A DNA stretch of 64,000 bases from Pseudomonas paralactis (GCF_001439735.1 NZ_JYLN01000015.1:1-64000), one strand, 5' to 3'. Shown: positions 26,001-34,066, numbered from the stretch's first letter. Program-made: numbers and translations. Notes: generated by a model not told the origin, from the sequence alone.

Positions 26001-26483
26001 ATGTTGGAAAACTACTATCGCGAGCTGGTGTGTTTCCTGAACGCCAAGCTGGGCAACCGTCAGGTGGCCGAAGATGTGGTGCATGACGCTTATGTGCGGG
26101 TACTGGAGCGCGTAAGCGATACCCCGATCGAACAGCCGCGCGCGTTTCTTTACCGCACGGCATTGAACCTGGTGATCGACGGCCACCGGCGCAATGCCTT
26201 GCGTCAGTCCGAGCCGCTTGAGGTGCTGGACAGCGAAGAACGTTTCGCCCCCTGTTCACCCCACGCCAGTCACGACCACAGCCAGCGTCTGGAGATGCTT
26301 GAGCGTGCCCTGGCCGAGTTGCCGGCGGCGTGCCGCGACAGCTTCCTGCTGCGCAAGCTTGAAGGCCTGTCCCATGTGCAAATCGCCGCGCGCCTGGGGA
26401 TTTCCCGCAGCCTGGTGGAAAAACACATCGTCAACGCCATGAAGCATTGCCGGGTGCGTATGCGCGAGTGGGAAGCGCACTGA
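26001..26483 (+). CDS. fpvI: ECF sigma factor FpvI (FecI family)
   Basis: A 160-residue extracytoplasmic-function sigma factor. Region 2 reads AEDVVHDAYVRVLER and YRTALNLVIDGHRR; region 4 reads LPAACRDSFLLRKLEGLSHVQIAARLGISRSLVEKHI. It is of the FecI/FpvI type, not PvdS. In P. aeruginosa fpvI lies between pvdA and fpvR-pvdRT-opmQ and directs transcription of the pyoverdine receptor gene fpvA. Here it lies between pvdA and pvdR, but no fpvR anti-sigma gene follows. The ATG at 26001 follows GGAGTC; the longer frame to 25920 begins in REP sequence. Confidence 0.83.
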   Translation: MLENYYRELVCFLNAKLGNRQVAEDVVHDAYVRVLERVSDTPIEQPRAFLYRTALNLVIDGHRRNALRQSEPLEVLDSEERFAPCSPHASHDHSQRLEMLERALAELPAACRDSFLLRKLEGLSHVQIAARLGISRSLVEKHIVNAMKHCRVRMREWEAH

Positions 26484-26495
26484 TCGCCGGTTAGT

Positions 26496-26519
26496 TAAAT
26501 TTTATTTCACTGTCCTCGT
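26496..26519 (+). promoter_or_regulatory. PvdS-dependent promoter (iron-starvation box) for pvdA
   Basis: TAAAT at 26496-26500 and CGT at 26517-26519 are separated by exactly 16 bases, the spacing known for PvdS promoters. The leader to pvdA is about 80 bases. The box begins 12 bases after the fpvI stop codon. Confidence 0.82.
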
Positions 26520-26602
26520 TTCCTATCAACACACGGCCTGTTGTTCAGGCCATGAAGGTATTCCCGCCCCACCGCCAAGGGGCTTATCCAGAGGACACTG
26601 GA

Positions 26603-27940
26603 ATGACACAGGCAATTGCTTCGCCCGCGGTTCACGACCTGATCGGTATCGGCTTCGGCCCTTCGAACCTGGCGCTGGCCATCGCCCTGCAGGAGCGTGA
26701 GAAGGCCCAGGGCAAGCTGGACGTGCTGTTTCTCGACAAACAAGCCGACTACCGCTGGCACGGCAATACCCTGGTAACCCAGAGTGAACTGCAGATTTCC
26801 TTCCTCAAGGACCTGGTGACCCTGCGCAACCCCACCAGCCCGTATTCCTTCGTCAACTACCTCAAGGCCCACGATCGCCTGGTGGACTTCATCAACCTGG
26901 GTACTTTCTATCCCTGCCGCATGGAGTACAACGACTACCTGCGCTGGGTGGCCGGGCAGTTCCAGGCCCAGGCCCACTACGGTGAGGAAGTGCTGGCCAT
27001 CGAGCCGATCCTGCATCAGCAGCAGGTGGAGGCCTTGCGCGTGATTTCCCGCGATGCACAAGGCGAGCAGCATGTGCGCACCACCCGCTCGGTGGTGGTC
27101 AGCGCCGGTGGCACTGCGCGTATTCCCGAAGCGTTCAAGGGGCTCAAGGGCGACAGCCGCGTGTTCCATCATTCCCAGTATCTGGAGCGCATGGCGAGCC
27201 AGCCCTGCGTGGACGGCAAGCCGATGCGCATTGCGGTGATCGGTGGTGGCCAAAGTGCGGCCGAAGCCTTTATCGACCTCAATGACAGCTTCCCGTCGGT
27301 ACAGGTCGATATGATCCTGCGCGGCTCGGCACTCAAACCGGCCGATGACAGCCCGTTCGTCAACGAAGTGTTCTCGCCGGCCTTTACTGACCTGGTGTTC
27401 CAGCAAGTCGGTGCCGAGCGTGAGCGTTTGGTCGCCGAATATCAGAACACCAACTATTCGGTGGTGGACCTGGACCTGATCGAGCGCATCTACGGGATTT
27501 TCTACCGTCAGAAAGTCTCCGGCATTGCCCGCCAGGCGTTTCGCACCCTGACCGTGGTGGAGAAGGCCACGCCCGGGCCGCTGGGTATCGAACTGGTGTT
27601 GCGCAACAACGCCACGGGCGAAACCAGCGTCAACCACTACGACGCCGTGATCCTCGCCACCGGCTACGAGCGCCAGATGCACCGCGAACTGTTGGCACCG
27701 CTGCACGCCTATATGGGCGACTTCGAAGTGGCCCGCGACTACCGCATCGTCACCGACGAGCGCTGCAAGGCCGGTATCTACATCCAGGGCTTCAGCCAGG
27801 CCAGCCATGGCTTGAGTGATACCTTGCTGTCGGTGCTGCCGATTCGCGCCGATGAGATTGCGGCGTCGTTGTATGCGCTGGACCGTCACCATGGCAAGGC
27901 GCGGTCGGTGCAGGATTTGCTTCTGGCCACCGCCAGCTGA
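26603..27940 (+). CDS. pvdA: L-ornithine N5-monooxygenase PvdA
   Basis: A 445-residue flavin monooxygenase that hydroxylates ornithine with FAD, NADPH and O2, the first dedicated step towards the hydroxamate ligand of pyoverdine. The FAD-binding GIGFGPSNLALA begins at residue 15, the substrate region includes QISFLKDLVTLRNPTSPYSF, the NADPH-binding VIGGGQSAAE is near 211-220 and the late ATGYERQMH is typical. MTQAIA with GAGGA in front is the start; the longer frame begins at 26552. A PvdS box precedes it. It was recognised by family motifs and by the P. aeruginosa-like neighbourhood. Confidence 0.93.
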   Translation: MTQAIASPAVHDLIGIGFGPSNLALAIALQEREKAQGKLDVLFLDKQADYRWHGNTLVTQSELQISFLKDLVTLRNPTSPYSFVNYLKAHDRLVDFINLGTFYPCRMEYNDYLRWVAGQFQAQAHYGEEVLAIEPILHQQQVEALRVISRDAQGEQHVRTTRSVVVSAGGTARIPEAFKGLKGDSRVFHHSQYLERMASQPCVDGKPMRIAVIGGGQSAAEAFIDLNDSFPSVQVDMILRGSALKPADDSPFVNEVFSPAFTDLVFQQVGAERERLVAEYQNTNYSVVDLDLIERIYGIFYRQKVSGIARQAFRTLTVVEKATPGPLGIELVLRNNATGETSVNHYDAVILATGYERQMHRELLAPLHAYMGDFEVARDYRIVTDERCKAGIYIQGFSQASHGLSDTLLSVLPIRADEIAASLYALDRHHGKARSVQDLLLATAS

Positions 27941-27951
27941 CCGATCCCCTC

Positions 27952-28051
27952 TGTAGGAGCGAGCTTGCTCGCGAAGCACGTCAACGATAACGCGCTTCAT
28001 CTGAATGAACGCGGCGCTCTTGCGTTCTTCGCGAGCAAGCTCGCTCCTACA
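27952..28051. repeat. REPIN
   Basis: Paired arms TGTAGGAGCGAGCTTGCTCG and CGAGCAAGCTCGCTCCTACA around a middle section shared with the REPIN at 1756-1854. It follows the pvdA stop codon by 11 bases. Confidence 0.9.
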
Positions 28052-28115
28052 GACGGCACTTGTGACAAAGTGTGGCTATTGGTACTGTACAAAAAACCAG
28101 TATCGGTAGCCCCCC

Positions 28116-29336
28116 ATGCAGTTGATCGAAAAACTCAGCATTCTCGCCGACGCCGCCAAGTATGACGCGTCCTGCGCCAGCAGTGGCGCGCCCAAGCGCA
28201 GTTCCGAGGGCAAGGCGGGGCTGGGTTCCACCGATGGCATGGGCATCTGCCACAGCTACACGCCCGATGGCCGTTGCGTGTCGCTGCTCAAGGTGTTGCT
28301 CACCAACTTTTGCCTCTACGACTGCCAGTATTGCGTCAATCGCCGTTCCAGCGACGTGCCCCGTGCGCGTTTCAGCCCGGAAGAGGTGGTCACCCTGACC
28401 CTGGATTTCTACAAGCGCAATTGTGTCAGCGGGCTGTTTCTCAGCTCGGGCATCATCCGTTCGTCGGACTACACCATGGAGCAACTGGTGCGGGTCGCCA
28501 GGTTGCTGCGCGAAGAGCATGACTTTCGCGGCTATATCCACCTCAAGACCATTCCCGATGCCGACCCCGCTCTGATCGCCGAGGCCGGCCGCTATGCCGA
28601 TCGCCTGAGCGTGAATATCGAACTGCCCACCGAGGCCAGCCTGCAGACCCTGGCGCCGGAGAAGCAGATTGTGTCGATCAAGCAGGCCATGCAGACCATC
28701 TATACCGGTGAACAGACGGTGTTCAACGAGCCTCGCGCCCCGCGTTTCGCACCGGCCGGGCAGAGCACGCAAATGATCGTCGGCGCGGACGACACCGATG
28801 ACAGCACCATCCTTCACGGGGCTGAAGCCTTGTATGGCAATTTCAAGCTGCGCCGCGTGTACTACTCGGCGTTCAGTCCCATCCCCAACAGCCCGAAAAG
28901 CGTACCCCTGGCCGCGCCGCCGTTGATGCGCGAACACCGCTTGTACCAGGCCGATTTCCTGCTGCGCAGCTACGGTTTCAGCGCCACTGAGCTGTTTGCC
29001 GGCCCCGGCCACCTGGCCCTGGACATCGACCCCAAGCTGGCCTGGGCCCTGGAGCATCGCGAGGTGTTCCCCCTGGACCTGAACCGCGCAGAGCCCACCC
29101 TGATTGCGCGCATTCCCGGGATTGGCCTGCGCACCACCCAGCGCCTGGTGGACCTGCGCCGCGAGCGCAAGATCCGCTTCGAAGACCTGGCGCGTATGCG
29201 CTGCGTACTGGCCAAGGCCAAGCCGTTCTTCATTACCAGTGACTACCACCCGCAACAGGCCGAGAGCACCAGCGTGTTGCTGCGCGAACAATTGCGCGAC
29301 CGTCCGCAGCCGCAACAGATGGGGCTGTGGGGATGA
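28116..29336 (+). CDS. Radical SAM protein, putative DNA modification/repair (TIGR03916 type)
   Basis: A 406-residue radical SAM enzyme. The iron-sulfur motif CLYDCQYC supplies Cys66, Cys70 and Cys73. Near residues 325-350 ARIPGIGLRTTQRLVDLRRE is a helix-hairpin-helix, which binds DNA. The opening KLSILADAAKYDASCASSG and the segment FLSSGIIRSSDYTMEQL are characteristic of the family linked to a uracil-DNA-glycosylase-like partner. The stop codon overlaps the start of the partner gene (ATGA). The reaction is not known. Confidence 0.85.
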   Translation: MQLIEKLSILADAAKYDASCASSGAPKRSSEGKAGLGSTDGMGICHSYTPDGRCVSLLKVLLTNFCLYDCQYCVNRRSSDVPRARFSPEEVVTLTLDFYKRNCVSGLFLSSGIIRSSDYTMEQLVRVARLLREEHDFRGYIHLKTIPDADPALIAEAGRYADRLSVNIELPTEASLQTLAPEKQIVSIKQAMQTIYTGEQTVFNEPRAPRFAPAGQSTQMIVGADDTDDSTILHGAEALYGNFKLRRVYYSAFSPIPNSPKSVPLAAPPLMREHRLYQADFLLRSYGFSATELFAGPGHLALDIDPKLAWALEHREVFPLDLNRAEPTLIARIPGIGLRTTQRLVDLRRERKIRFEDLARMRCVLAKAKPFFITSDYHPQQAESTSVLLREQLRDRPQPQQMGLWG

Positions 29337-30214
29337 TCAGCCTGGAATGCGACAACCTGTTCAGCACCTGGCGCGAACAGGCGCGCTGGCTGCTCAGCCA
29401 TCAGGTCGACCCCAGCCAGGTGAGCTGGGGCGAGGCACAAGCGGCTGACCTGTTCGCCACCGATGAGCCGATCCCGCCAGGGCTGGGGCCGTTTCAGGCG
29501 CGGATTCCCAAGGCGCTGTTGGCGTTGCTGGAGTCCGCCGCCTGTTATCACGGTGATCAACGCTGGAGCTTGCTGTATGAAGTGTTGTGGCGGGTCAGCC
29601 ACGGTGATCGCACCGCGATGCTCGCCGGGGATAAGCTGGGCAGCGAGTTGCAGCGGCGCATCAAGCAAGTCAGCCGCGAGGCCCATCACCTGCACGCGTT
29701 TGTGCGCTTTATTGCCCTGCCGGCCGAGGCGGGGCCTGAACTGCCGGAATACGTGGCCTGGCATGAACCGGCCCACGACATTCTAAAGAGCGCCAGCCAG
29801 CACTTTGTCGGGCGCATGGGCCGCCATCGCTGGATGATCGCCACGCCCCTGGACGGGGTGTATTACGACGGCGAGCAGCTGATTCATCAACGCCGCTGCC
29901 CCGAGGCGTGGCAGCAACTGGCACAGAATGTCGAAGATCCACACAGCGCCATGTGGTTGACCTACTACAGCCATATCTTCAACCCGGCGCGGTTGAACCC
30001 CAAGGTCATGGAAGGGCATTTGCCCAGCCGGTTCTGGAAGAATTTGCCGGAGGGCAAGTTGATCCCAGGGTTGATCAGCGAGGCGCGTACGGGCAAGCAG
30101 AAGGATGGGCAGGCGAAATTGGTGGGGGCCAAGCCAGGCAAAAGAATTGCAAACCCGGTCAATGTGGGAGCTGGCTTGCCTGCGATGGCAGTCGACCAGT
30201 CAGATGTGAGATGA
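29333..30214 (+). CDS. Probable DNA metabolism protein (TIGR03915 / DUF4130 type) with REP-derived C-terminus
   Basis: A 293-residue partner of the preceding radical SAM protein. It contains SREAHHLHAFVRFI, then QHFVGRMGRHRWMIATP and the end-domain IFNPARLNPKVMEGHLPSRFWKNLPEG, all typical of the DUF4130 family. In many relatives a UdgX-type glycosylase domain is fused at the C-terminus; here the protein ends without it. The last 17 or so residues (from NVGAGLPAM) are read from the left arm of the REPIN at 30163-30252. The start ATG at 29333 is coupled to the upstream stop codon. Confidence 0.8.
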   Translation: MISLECDNLFSTWREQARWLLSHQVDPSQVSWGEAQAADLFATDEPIPPGLGPFQARIPKALLALLESAACYHGDQRWSLLYEVLWRVSHGDRTAMLAGDKLGSELQRRIKQVSREAHHLHAFVRFIALPAEAGPELPEYVAWHEPAHDILKSASQHFVGRMGRHRWMIATPLDGVYYDGEQLIHQRRCPEAWQQLAQNVEDPHSAMWLTYYSHIFNPARLNPKVMEGHLPSRFWKNLPEGKLIPGLISEARTGKQKDGQAKLVGAKPGKRIANPVNVGAGLPAMAVDQSDVR

Positions 30215-30252
30215 CTGATGCACCGCTATCGCAGGCAAGCCAGCTCCCACAT
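30163..30252. repeat. REPIN overlapping the 3' end of a gene
   Basis: Arms TGTGGGAGCTGGCTTGCCTG and CAGGCAAGCCAGCTCCCACA face each other. The left arm and part of the middle are translated as the tail of the gene that stops at 30214. The right arm lies before the Lrp stop codon on the other strand, so the REPIN sits between convergent genes. Confidence 0.9.
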
Positions 30253-30281
30253 TTGATTTTCGCAGCCTGGGGGAGTGGGAG

Positions 30282-30779
30282 TCAGGCCAGTTCGGTCGCG
30301 GTGTTCTTGACCACCGCCAACTCCGGATGCGCCACCAATTTATCGATGTGCAACTCATCATTGTTCAACCAGATCTCCGTCAGCACCCGGTAATGTTCCA
30401 TATCCCGGCAGCGCATACGCAGGCTGTAGTCGAACGGCCCGCTGATCAGTTGGCATTCGAATACCTGCGGGCAGGCTTTGACGCAGGCCTCGAAGGCCTT
30501 TTGCGCCGAGCGCCCGCTTTGGTTGGACAAGGCCACCAGCACCAGCAGCGACAGCCCTGGTGAGACCATCTGCACATCGATGATCGCCCCATACCCGCGG
30601 ATCACCCCGCGTCGCTCCAACTTGCGCACCCGCTCCAGGCAGGGTCTGGGGGTCAGGTGCACCAGTGACGAGAGCTTTTCATAGGTGATGCGCCCCTGGT
30701 GCCTGAGTACGTCGATGATCGCCTCGTCGATGCGATCCAGCGCAGGGGAGGAATGGGGTCCGTTGGCCTTGGTATCCAT
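30282..30779 (-). CDS. Lrp/AsnC-family transcriptional regulator
   Basis: A 165-residue Lrp-type regulator. The N-terminal helix-turn-helix spans DRIDEAIIDVLRHQGRITYE and continues with LTPRPCLERVRKLERRGVI; the C-terminal half is the ligand-binding RAM domain. It is the last gene of the amino acid importer operon, 4 bases after the ATPase gene, so it is probably autoregulated. It likely senses citrulline, ornithine or arginine and controls the importer and the divergently placed enzymes; that is inference. Confidence 0.87.
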   Translation of the reverse strand: MDTKANGPHSSPALDRIDEAIIDVLRHQGRITYEKLSSLVHLTPRPCLERVRKLERRGVIRGYGAIIDVQMVSPGLSLLVLVALSNQSGRSAQKAFEACVKACPQVFECQLISGPFDYSLRMRCRDMEHYRVLTEIWLNNDELHIDKLVAHPELAVVKNTATELA

Positions 30780-30783
30780 GAGT

Positions 30784-31614
30784 TCACTTCAAACGGTTGG
30801 AAAGAAATTGCTGCAAGCGTTCGCTGTTGGGGTGGTCGAGGATCTCGGCGCCGCCGTGTTCCTCGACTCGGCCCTGGTGCAGGAACAGCACTTGGCTGGA
30901 CACCTGACGGGCAAAGCCCATTTCGTGGGTGACCATCAGCATGGTACGGCCTTCCTCGGCCAACGTCTGTATGACTTTGAGCACTTCGCCTACAAGTTCC
31001 GGGTCCAGGGCAGAGGTCGGTTCGTCGAACAGGATAATCTCCGGCTCCATCGCCAATGCCCGTGCAATCGCCACGCGCTGCTGCTGACCACCCGAGAGGA
31101 ACGCCGGGTATTGATCCGCCACGCGGCCAGGCAAGCCGACTTTGTCCAGGTACAGGCGCGCACGTTTTTCTGCTTCGGCGGCGCTGACGTTCAGCACCCG
31201 GCGCGGGGCCATGGTGATGTTTTCCAGCACCGTCATGTGGCTCCACAGGTTGAAGTGCTGAAATACCATGGCCAGGCGCGTACGCAGGTTTTGCAGTTGG
31301 GCCTGGTGCGGCGCGCGGGTGCCGGCGCGGCCTTGCTGCATTTCGATGCTGATGCCGTCCAGGGTGATGACGCCTGCGTCCGGCTGTTCCAGAAAGTTGA
31401 TGCAACGCAGCATGGTGCTTTTGCCCGAGCCGCTGGCGCCGATCAGGCTGATCACATCGCCTTGACGGGCATTCAGGGACACACCTTTGAGCACTTCGTG
31501 GTCGCCGTAGCGTTTGTGAATGCCTTCGACTTGAAGCTTGATGGCAGCAGTTGCAGTTTCGACAACCGGTACATCCACCGGATAAGCGGCCAGGGCCTGC
31601 GCGGACTGATTCAT
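30784..31614 (-). CDS. Polar amino acid ABC transporter ATP-binding protein (HisP/ArtP type)
   Basis: A 276-residue ATPase. After a 25-residue extension come KLQVEGIHKRYGDHEVLKG, Walker A GASGSGKST, the Q-loop FQHFNLW, signature LSGGQQQRVAIARAL and Walker B ILFDEPTSALD, all of the polar amino acid class. It energises uptake through the two permeases encoded just upstream. The catabolic genes beyond suggest citrulline or ornithine as substrate. Confidence 0.88.
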   Translation of the reverse strand: MNQSAQALAAYPVDVPVVETATAAIKLQVEGIHKRYGDHEVLKGVSLNARQGDVISLIGASGSGKSTMLRCINFLEQPDAGVITLDGISIEMQQGRAGTRAPHQAQLQNLRTRLAMVFQHFNLWSHMTVLENITMAPRRVLNVSAAEAEKRARLYLDKVGLPGRVADQYPAFLSGGQQQRVAIARALAMEPEIILFDEPTSALDPELVGEVLKVIQTLAEEGRTMLMVTHEMGFARQVSSQVLFLHQGRVEEHGGAEILDHPNSERLQQFLSNRLK

Positions 31615-31617
31615 GGG

Positions 31618-32331
31618 TTAGCCTCGGGTAGGAACAAGAAAACGCATCCAGCGACGTTCGGCCAGCCTGAACAGGCCCACCAGTGCAAAGGACAGCAGCA
31701 TGTAGAGCAGGGCGGCGATACCGAACGCCTGGAAGGTCAGGAAGGTTTCGGCATTCGCATCGCGGGCAACCTTGAGGATGTCGGCGACGGTGGCGGTAAA
31801 CGCCAGTGACGTGGCGTGCAGCATCAGGATCATTTCATTGCTGTAGGCCGGTAATGCGCGGCGCAAGGCGGCAGGTACCACCACGAACAGATTCAGCCGC
31901 CAGCCGTGCAGGCCATAGGCGCGTGCCGCTTCGATTTCGCCGTGGGGAATATTGCGGATCGCTCCGGCGAAAATTTCCACGGTGTAGGCACAGGTATTGA
32001 GCACAAACGCCAACAAGGTGCAGTTCAGCGCATTGCGAAAAAACTGGTTGAGCAAGGCGTTGTCCTGCACCACTTCCAGGCTGTATAGCCCGGTGTAGCA
32101 GATCAACAGCTGGATATACAGCGGCGTGCCCCGGAACAGATAGGTGTAGATCTCCACCGGCCAGCGCAGCCAGACATGCTGCGAAACCCGCGCCAGTGCC
32201 AGAGGAATCGACAGGCAAAAGCCAAGTACCACCGAGATGATGAACAGCCACAAGGTCATGGCGACGCCGGACAAGCCGCTGCCATCGCTGAACAGATAGG
32301 CCAGGCCGTATTGCTGGAACAGTTCGATCAT
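31618..32331 (-). CDS. Polar amino acid ABC transporter permease (HisM type)
   Basis: A 237-residue permease with about five membrane helices. The segment YTYLFRGTPLYIQLLICYTGLY and the ATPase-contacting loop HGEIEAARAYGLHGWR are as in HisM. It overlaps the HisQ-type gene by 4 bases and is followed 3 bases later by the ATPase gene. Confidence 0.87.
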   Translation of the reverse strand: MIELFQQYGLAYLFSDGSGLSGVAMTLWLFIISVVLGFCLSIPLALARVSQHVWLRWPVEIYTYLFRGTPLYIQLLICYTGLYSLEVVQDNALLNQFFRNALNCTLLAFVLNTCAYTVEIFAGAIRNIPHGEIEAARAYGLHGWRLNLFVVVPAALRRALPAYSNEMILMLHATSLAFTATVADILKVARDANAETFLTFQAFGIAALLYMLLSFALVGLFRLAERRWMRFLVPTRG

Positions 32332-33029
32332 CGCGCCATCCCCTTGATGCCCAGGTTGTAGCGCCGTTCGAGGCGCTTGAAGATGCGGTTGGAGAGGGTG
32401 GTGATCAGCAAATACACCAGCCCCGCGAGGATCAGGAAGTACAACGGCTCGCTGGTGGACTTGCCGGCGTTCTGCGCGGCCTTCACCAGGTCCGACAGGC
32501 CGATGATCGACACCAGCGCCGTGGACTTGAGCAACACCAGCCAGTTATTGCCCAGGCCCGGGAGGGCAAAGCGCATCAGTTGCGGGAACAGCACCAGGTG
32601 AAAGCGCTGCCAGCGGCTCAGGCCATAGGCGGTGGCGGCTTCCAGTTGGCCCACCGGCACGCTGAGGATCGCGCCACGAAAGTTCTCGGTGAAATACGCG
32701 CCGTAGATAAAGCCCAGGGTCACCACCCCGGCGGTGAACGGGTCGATTTCGAAGTAGTCCCAGCCGAACACTTCAGTCAGGTCGTTGAGCCACAGTTGCA
32801 GGCTGTAGAAAATCAGCAGGATCAACACCAGGTCCGGCACGCTGCGGATCAGCGTGGTGTACAGCGTGGCCGGCACGCGCAGCCACTTGGTGCTGGACAG
32901 TTTGGCGCCCGCGGCGACCAGGCCCAGGGTGAGGCTCAAGGCCAGGGCGAGGAAGGCCAGCTTGAGCGTCATCCAGGCACCCTGGGCCAGCATGGGGCCG
33001 TAGCCTTGCAGGTTGAGGAGTTCGTTCAT
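32328..33029 (-). CDS. Polar amino acid ABC transporter permease (HisQ type)
   Basis: A 233-residue permease. It shows QGAWMTLKLAFLALALSLTLGL, LIRSVPDLVLILLIFYSLQ and the loop GQLEAATAYGLSRWQRF, typical of HisQ. MNELLNLQGYG at 33029 is taken as start; a GTG at 33053 would add eight residues. A REPIN separates it from the binding-protein gene upstream. Confidence 0.86.
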   Translation of the reverse strand: MNELLNLQGYGPMLAQGAWMTLKLAFLALALSLTLGLVAAGAKLSSTKWLRVPATLYTTLIRSVPDLVLILLIFYSLQLWLNDLTEVFGWDYFEIDPFTAGVVTLGFIYGAYFTENFRGAILSVPVGQLEAATAYGLSRWQRFHLVLFPQLMRFALPGLGNNWLVLLKSTALVSIIGLSDLVKAAQNAGKSTSEPLYFLILAGLVYLLITTLSNRIFKRLERRYNLGIKGMAR

Positions 33030-33061
33030 GGGGAAGATCTCGAAGGAGTGCACGGATTTAC

Positions 33062-33151
33062 TGTGGGAGCTGGCTTGCCTGCGATAACGGTGGTGCAGTC
33101 ACGGCGTGGGTGCCTGAAGCACCGCTATCGCGGGCAAGCCCGCTCCCACAG
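33062..33151. repeat. REPIN inside the amino acid importer operon
   Basis: Arms TGTGGGAGCTGGCTTGCCTG and CGGGCAAGCCCGCTCCCACA enclose about 45 bases between the binding-protein gene and the first permease gene. The right arm has diverged from the left (CCCGC against CCAGC). In a transcript it would fold into a long hairpin behind the binding-protein message. Confidence 0.88.
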
Positions 33152-33167
33152 GGGCACGGGTTGCCGG

Positions 33168-33947
33168 TTACTCGTTGTAGATGTCCTGATCGCCAAAATA
33201 TTTCTTCTGGATCTGGGCGTAGGTGCCATCGGCCTGGACGGCGGCGATGCCTTTGTTGATCAGCTCACGCAGTGCCTGGTCGTTCTTGCGCAGGCCCATG
33301 GCGATGTCCAGCGGCAGGGTCGGGTCCTTGAAGGCCGGGCCGGTCTTGAAGTCGGCGCCTTCGGGTTTGGACAGGAAGTTGAGCTGGGCTTCGAGCTTGT
33401 CGGTCAGGGTGGCGTCGAGGCGCCCGTTTTGCAGGTCGGCGTAGTTCTGCTCTTGAGATTGGTACGCCTTGATCTGTGCGCCCAGCTTGGCCAGGTGCGC
33501 ACGGGCGTAGGCTTCCTGCAGCGAGCCTTGCAGCACGCCCACTTGCTTGCCCTTGAGCGATTCGGGTGTATCGCCGAAGTCGGCGCCTTTGCGCGTGATC
33601 ACCGAGGTGGGGCTAAGGAACAGGCGGTCGGTAAAGTCGATGACTTTTTCACGCGCCGGGGTCACGGCCATGGAGGACATGATGGCGTCGAACTTGCGCG
33701 CACGCAGGGCCGGGATCATGCCGTCGAATTCGTTGTGTACCCAGGTGCATTTCACTTCGAGCTTGGCGCAGATGGCGTTGCCCAACTCAATATCGAAGCC
33801 TTGCAGGCTGCCGTCGGCGGCTACGGATTCGAAGGGTGGGTATTCGGGGAACACGCCAAAACGGATTTCCTTCCAGTCCTGGGCGTGGGCGGCGGTGGCG
33901 CACAGAGGCAACAGCAACGCAGCGAAGAGTGATCGCAGTGGAGTCAT
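33168..33947 (-). CDS. Polar amino acid-binding periplasmic protein (HisJ/ArtJ type)
   Basis: A 259-residue SBP_bac_3 protein. The signal peptide ends ATAAHA|QD. The mature part begins EIRFGVFPEYPPFESVAADG and has GFDIELGNAICAKL, the EFDGMIPALRARKFDAIMSSM segment with the amino-acid-binding pattern, and TPAREKVIDFTDRL, which are typical of lysine/arginine/ornithine and histidine receptors. It is the first gene of the operon. A perfect palindrome lies 105 bases upstream. Confidence 0.88.
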   Translation of the reverse strand: MTPLRSLFAALLLPLCATAAHAQDWKEIRFGVFPEYPPFESVAADGSLQGFDIELGNAICAKLEVKCTWVHNEFDGMIPALRARKFDAIMSSMAVTPAREKVIDFTDRLFLSPTSVITRKGADFGDTPESLKGKQVGVLQGSLQEAYARAHLAKLGAQIKAYQSQEQNYADLQNGRLDATLTDKLEAQLNFLSKPEGADFKTGPAFKDPTLPLDIAMGLRKNDQALRELINKGIAAVQADGTYAQIQKKYFGDQDIYNE

Positions 33948-34051
33948 GTGGAGGTCCCTATATTTTGTAATTGATGTCAGGGCAGTGAATAACTGGGAGC
34001 AGAGAATGCTTCATGATGGTGCGTTTTTTGTGTCGTTTACCCCCTGCATAA

Positions 34052-34066
34052 AGCGCAAATTGCGCT
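34052..34066. promoter_or_regulatory. Perfect palindrome in the importer promoter region
   Basis: AGCGCAA-A-TTGCGCT is a perfect 15-base palindrome in the 226-base gap between the binding-protein gene and the cyclodeaminase gene. It lies 105 bases in front of the binding-protein start. The Lrp-type regulator of the operon is the obvious candidate to bind it. The same gap also has two direct copies of AATCGGCT ... TTTAACCC (34089-34125) and no gene. Confidence 0.55.

Noticed and set aside
26001..26483. Reading the ECF sigma factor as PvdS
   Set aside because: Its sequence is FecI/FpvI-like, and its position beside pvdA and the export genes equals fpvI; as I recall it, PvdS differs clearly in both conserved regions.
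26507..28000. A 497-residue minus-strand frame opposite pvdA
   Set aside because: PvdA is unambiguous on the plus strand; the antisense frame has shadow-like composition.
27952..28051. REPIN hairpins read as a CRISPR array or as terminators
   Set aside because: There are only paired, inverted units with no regular direct repeats or spacers, and most lack a T-run.
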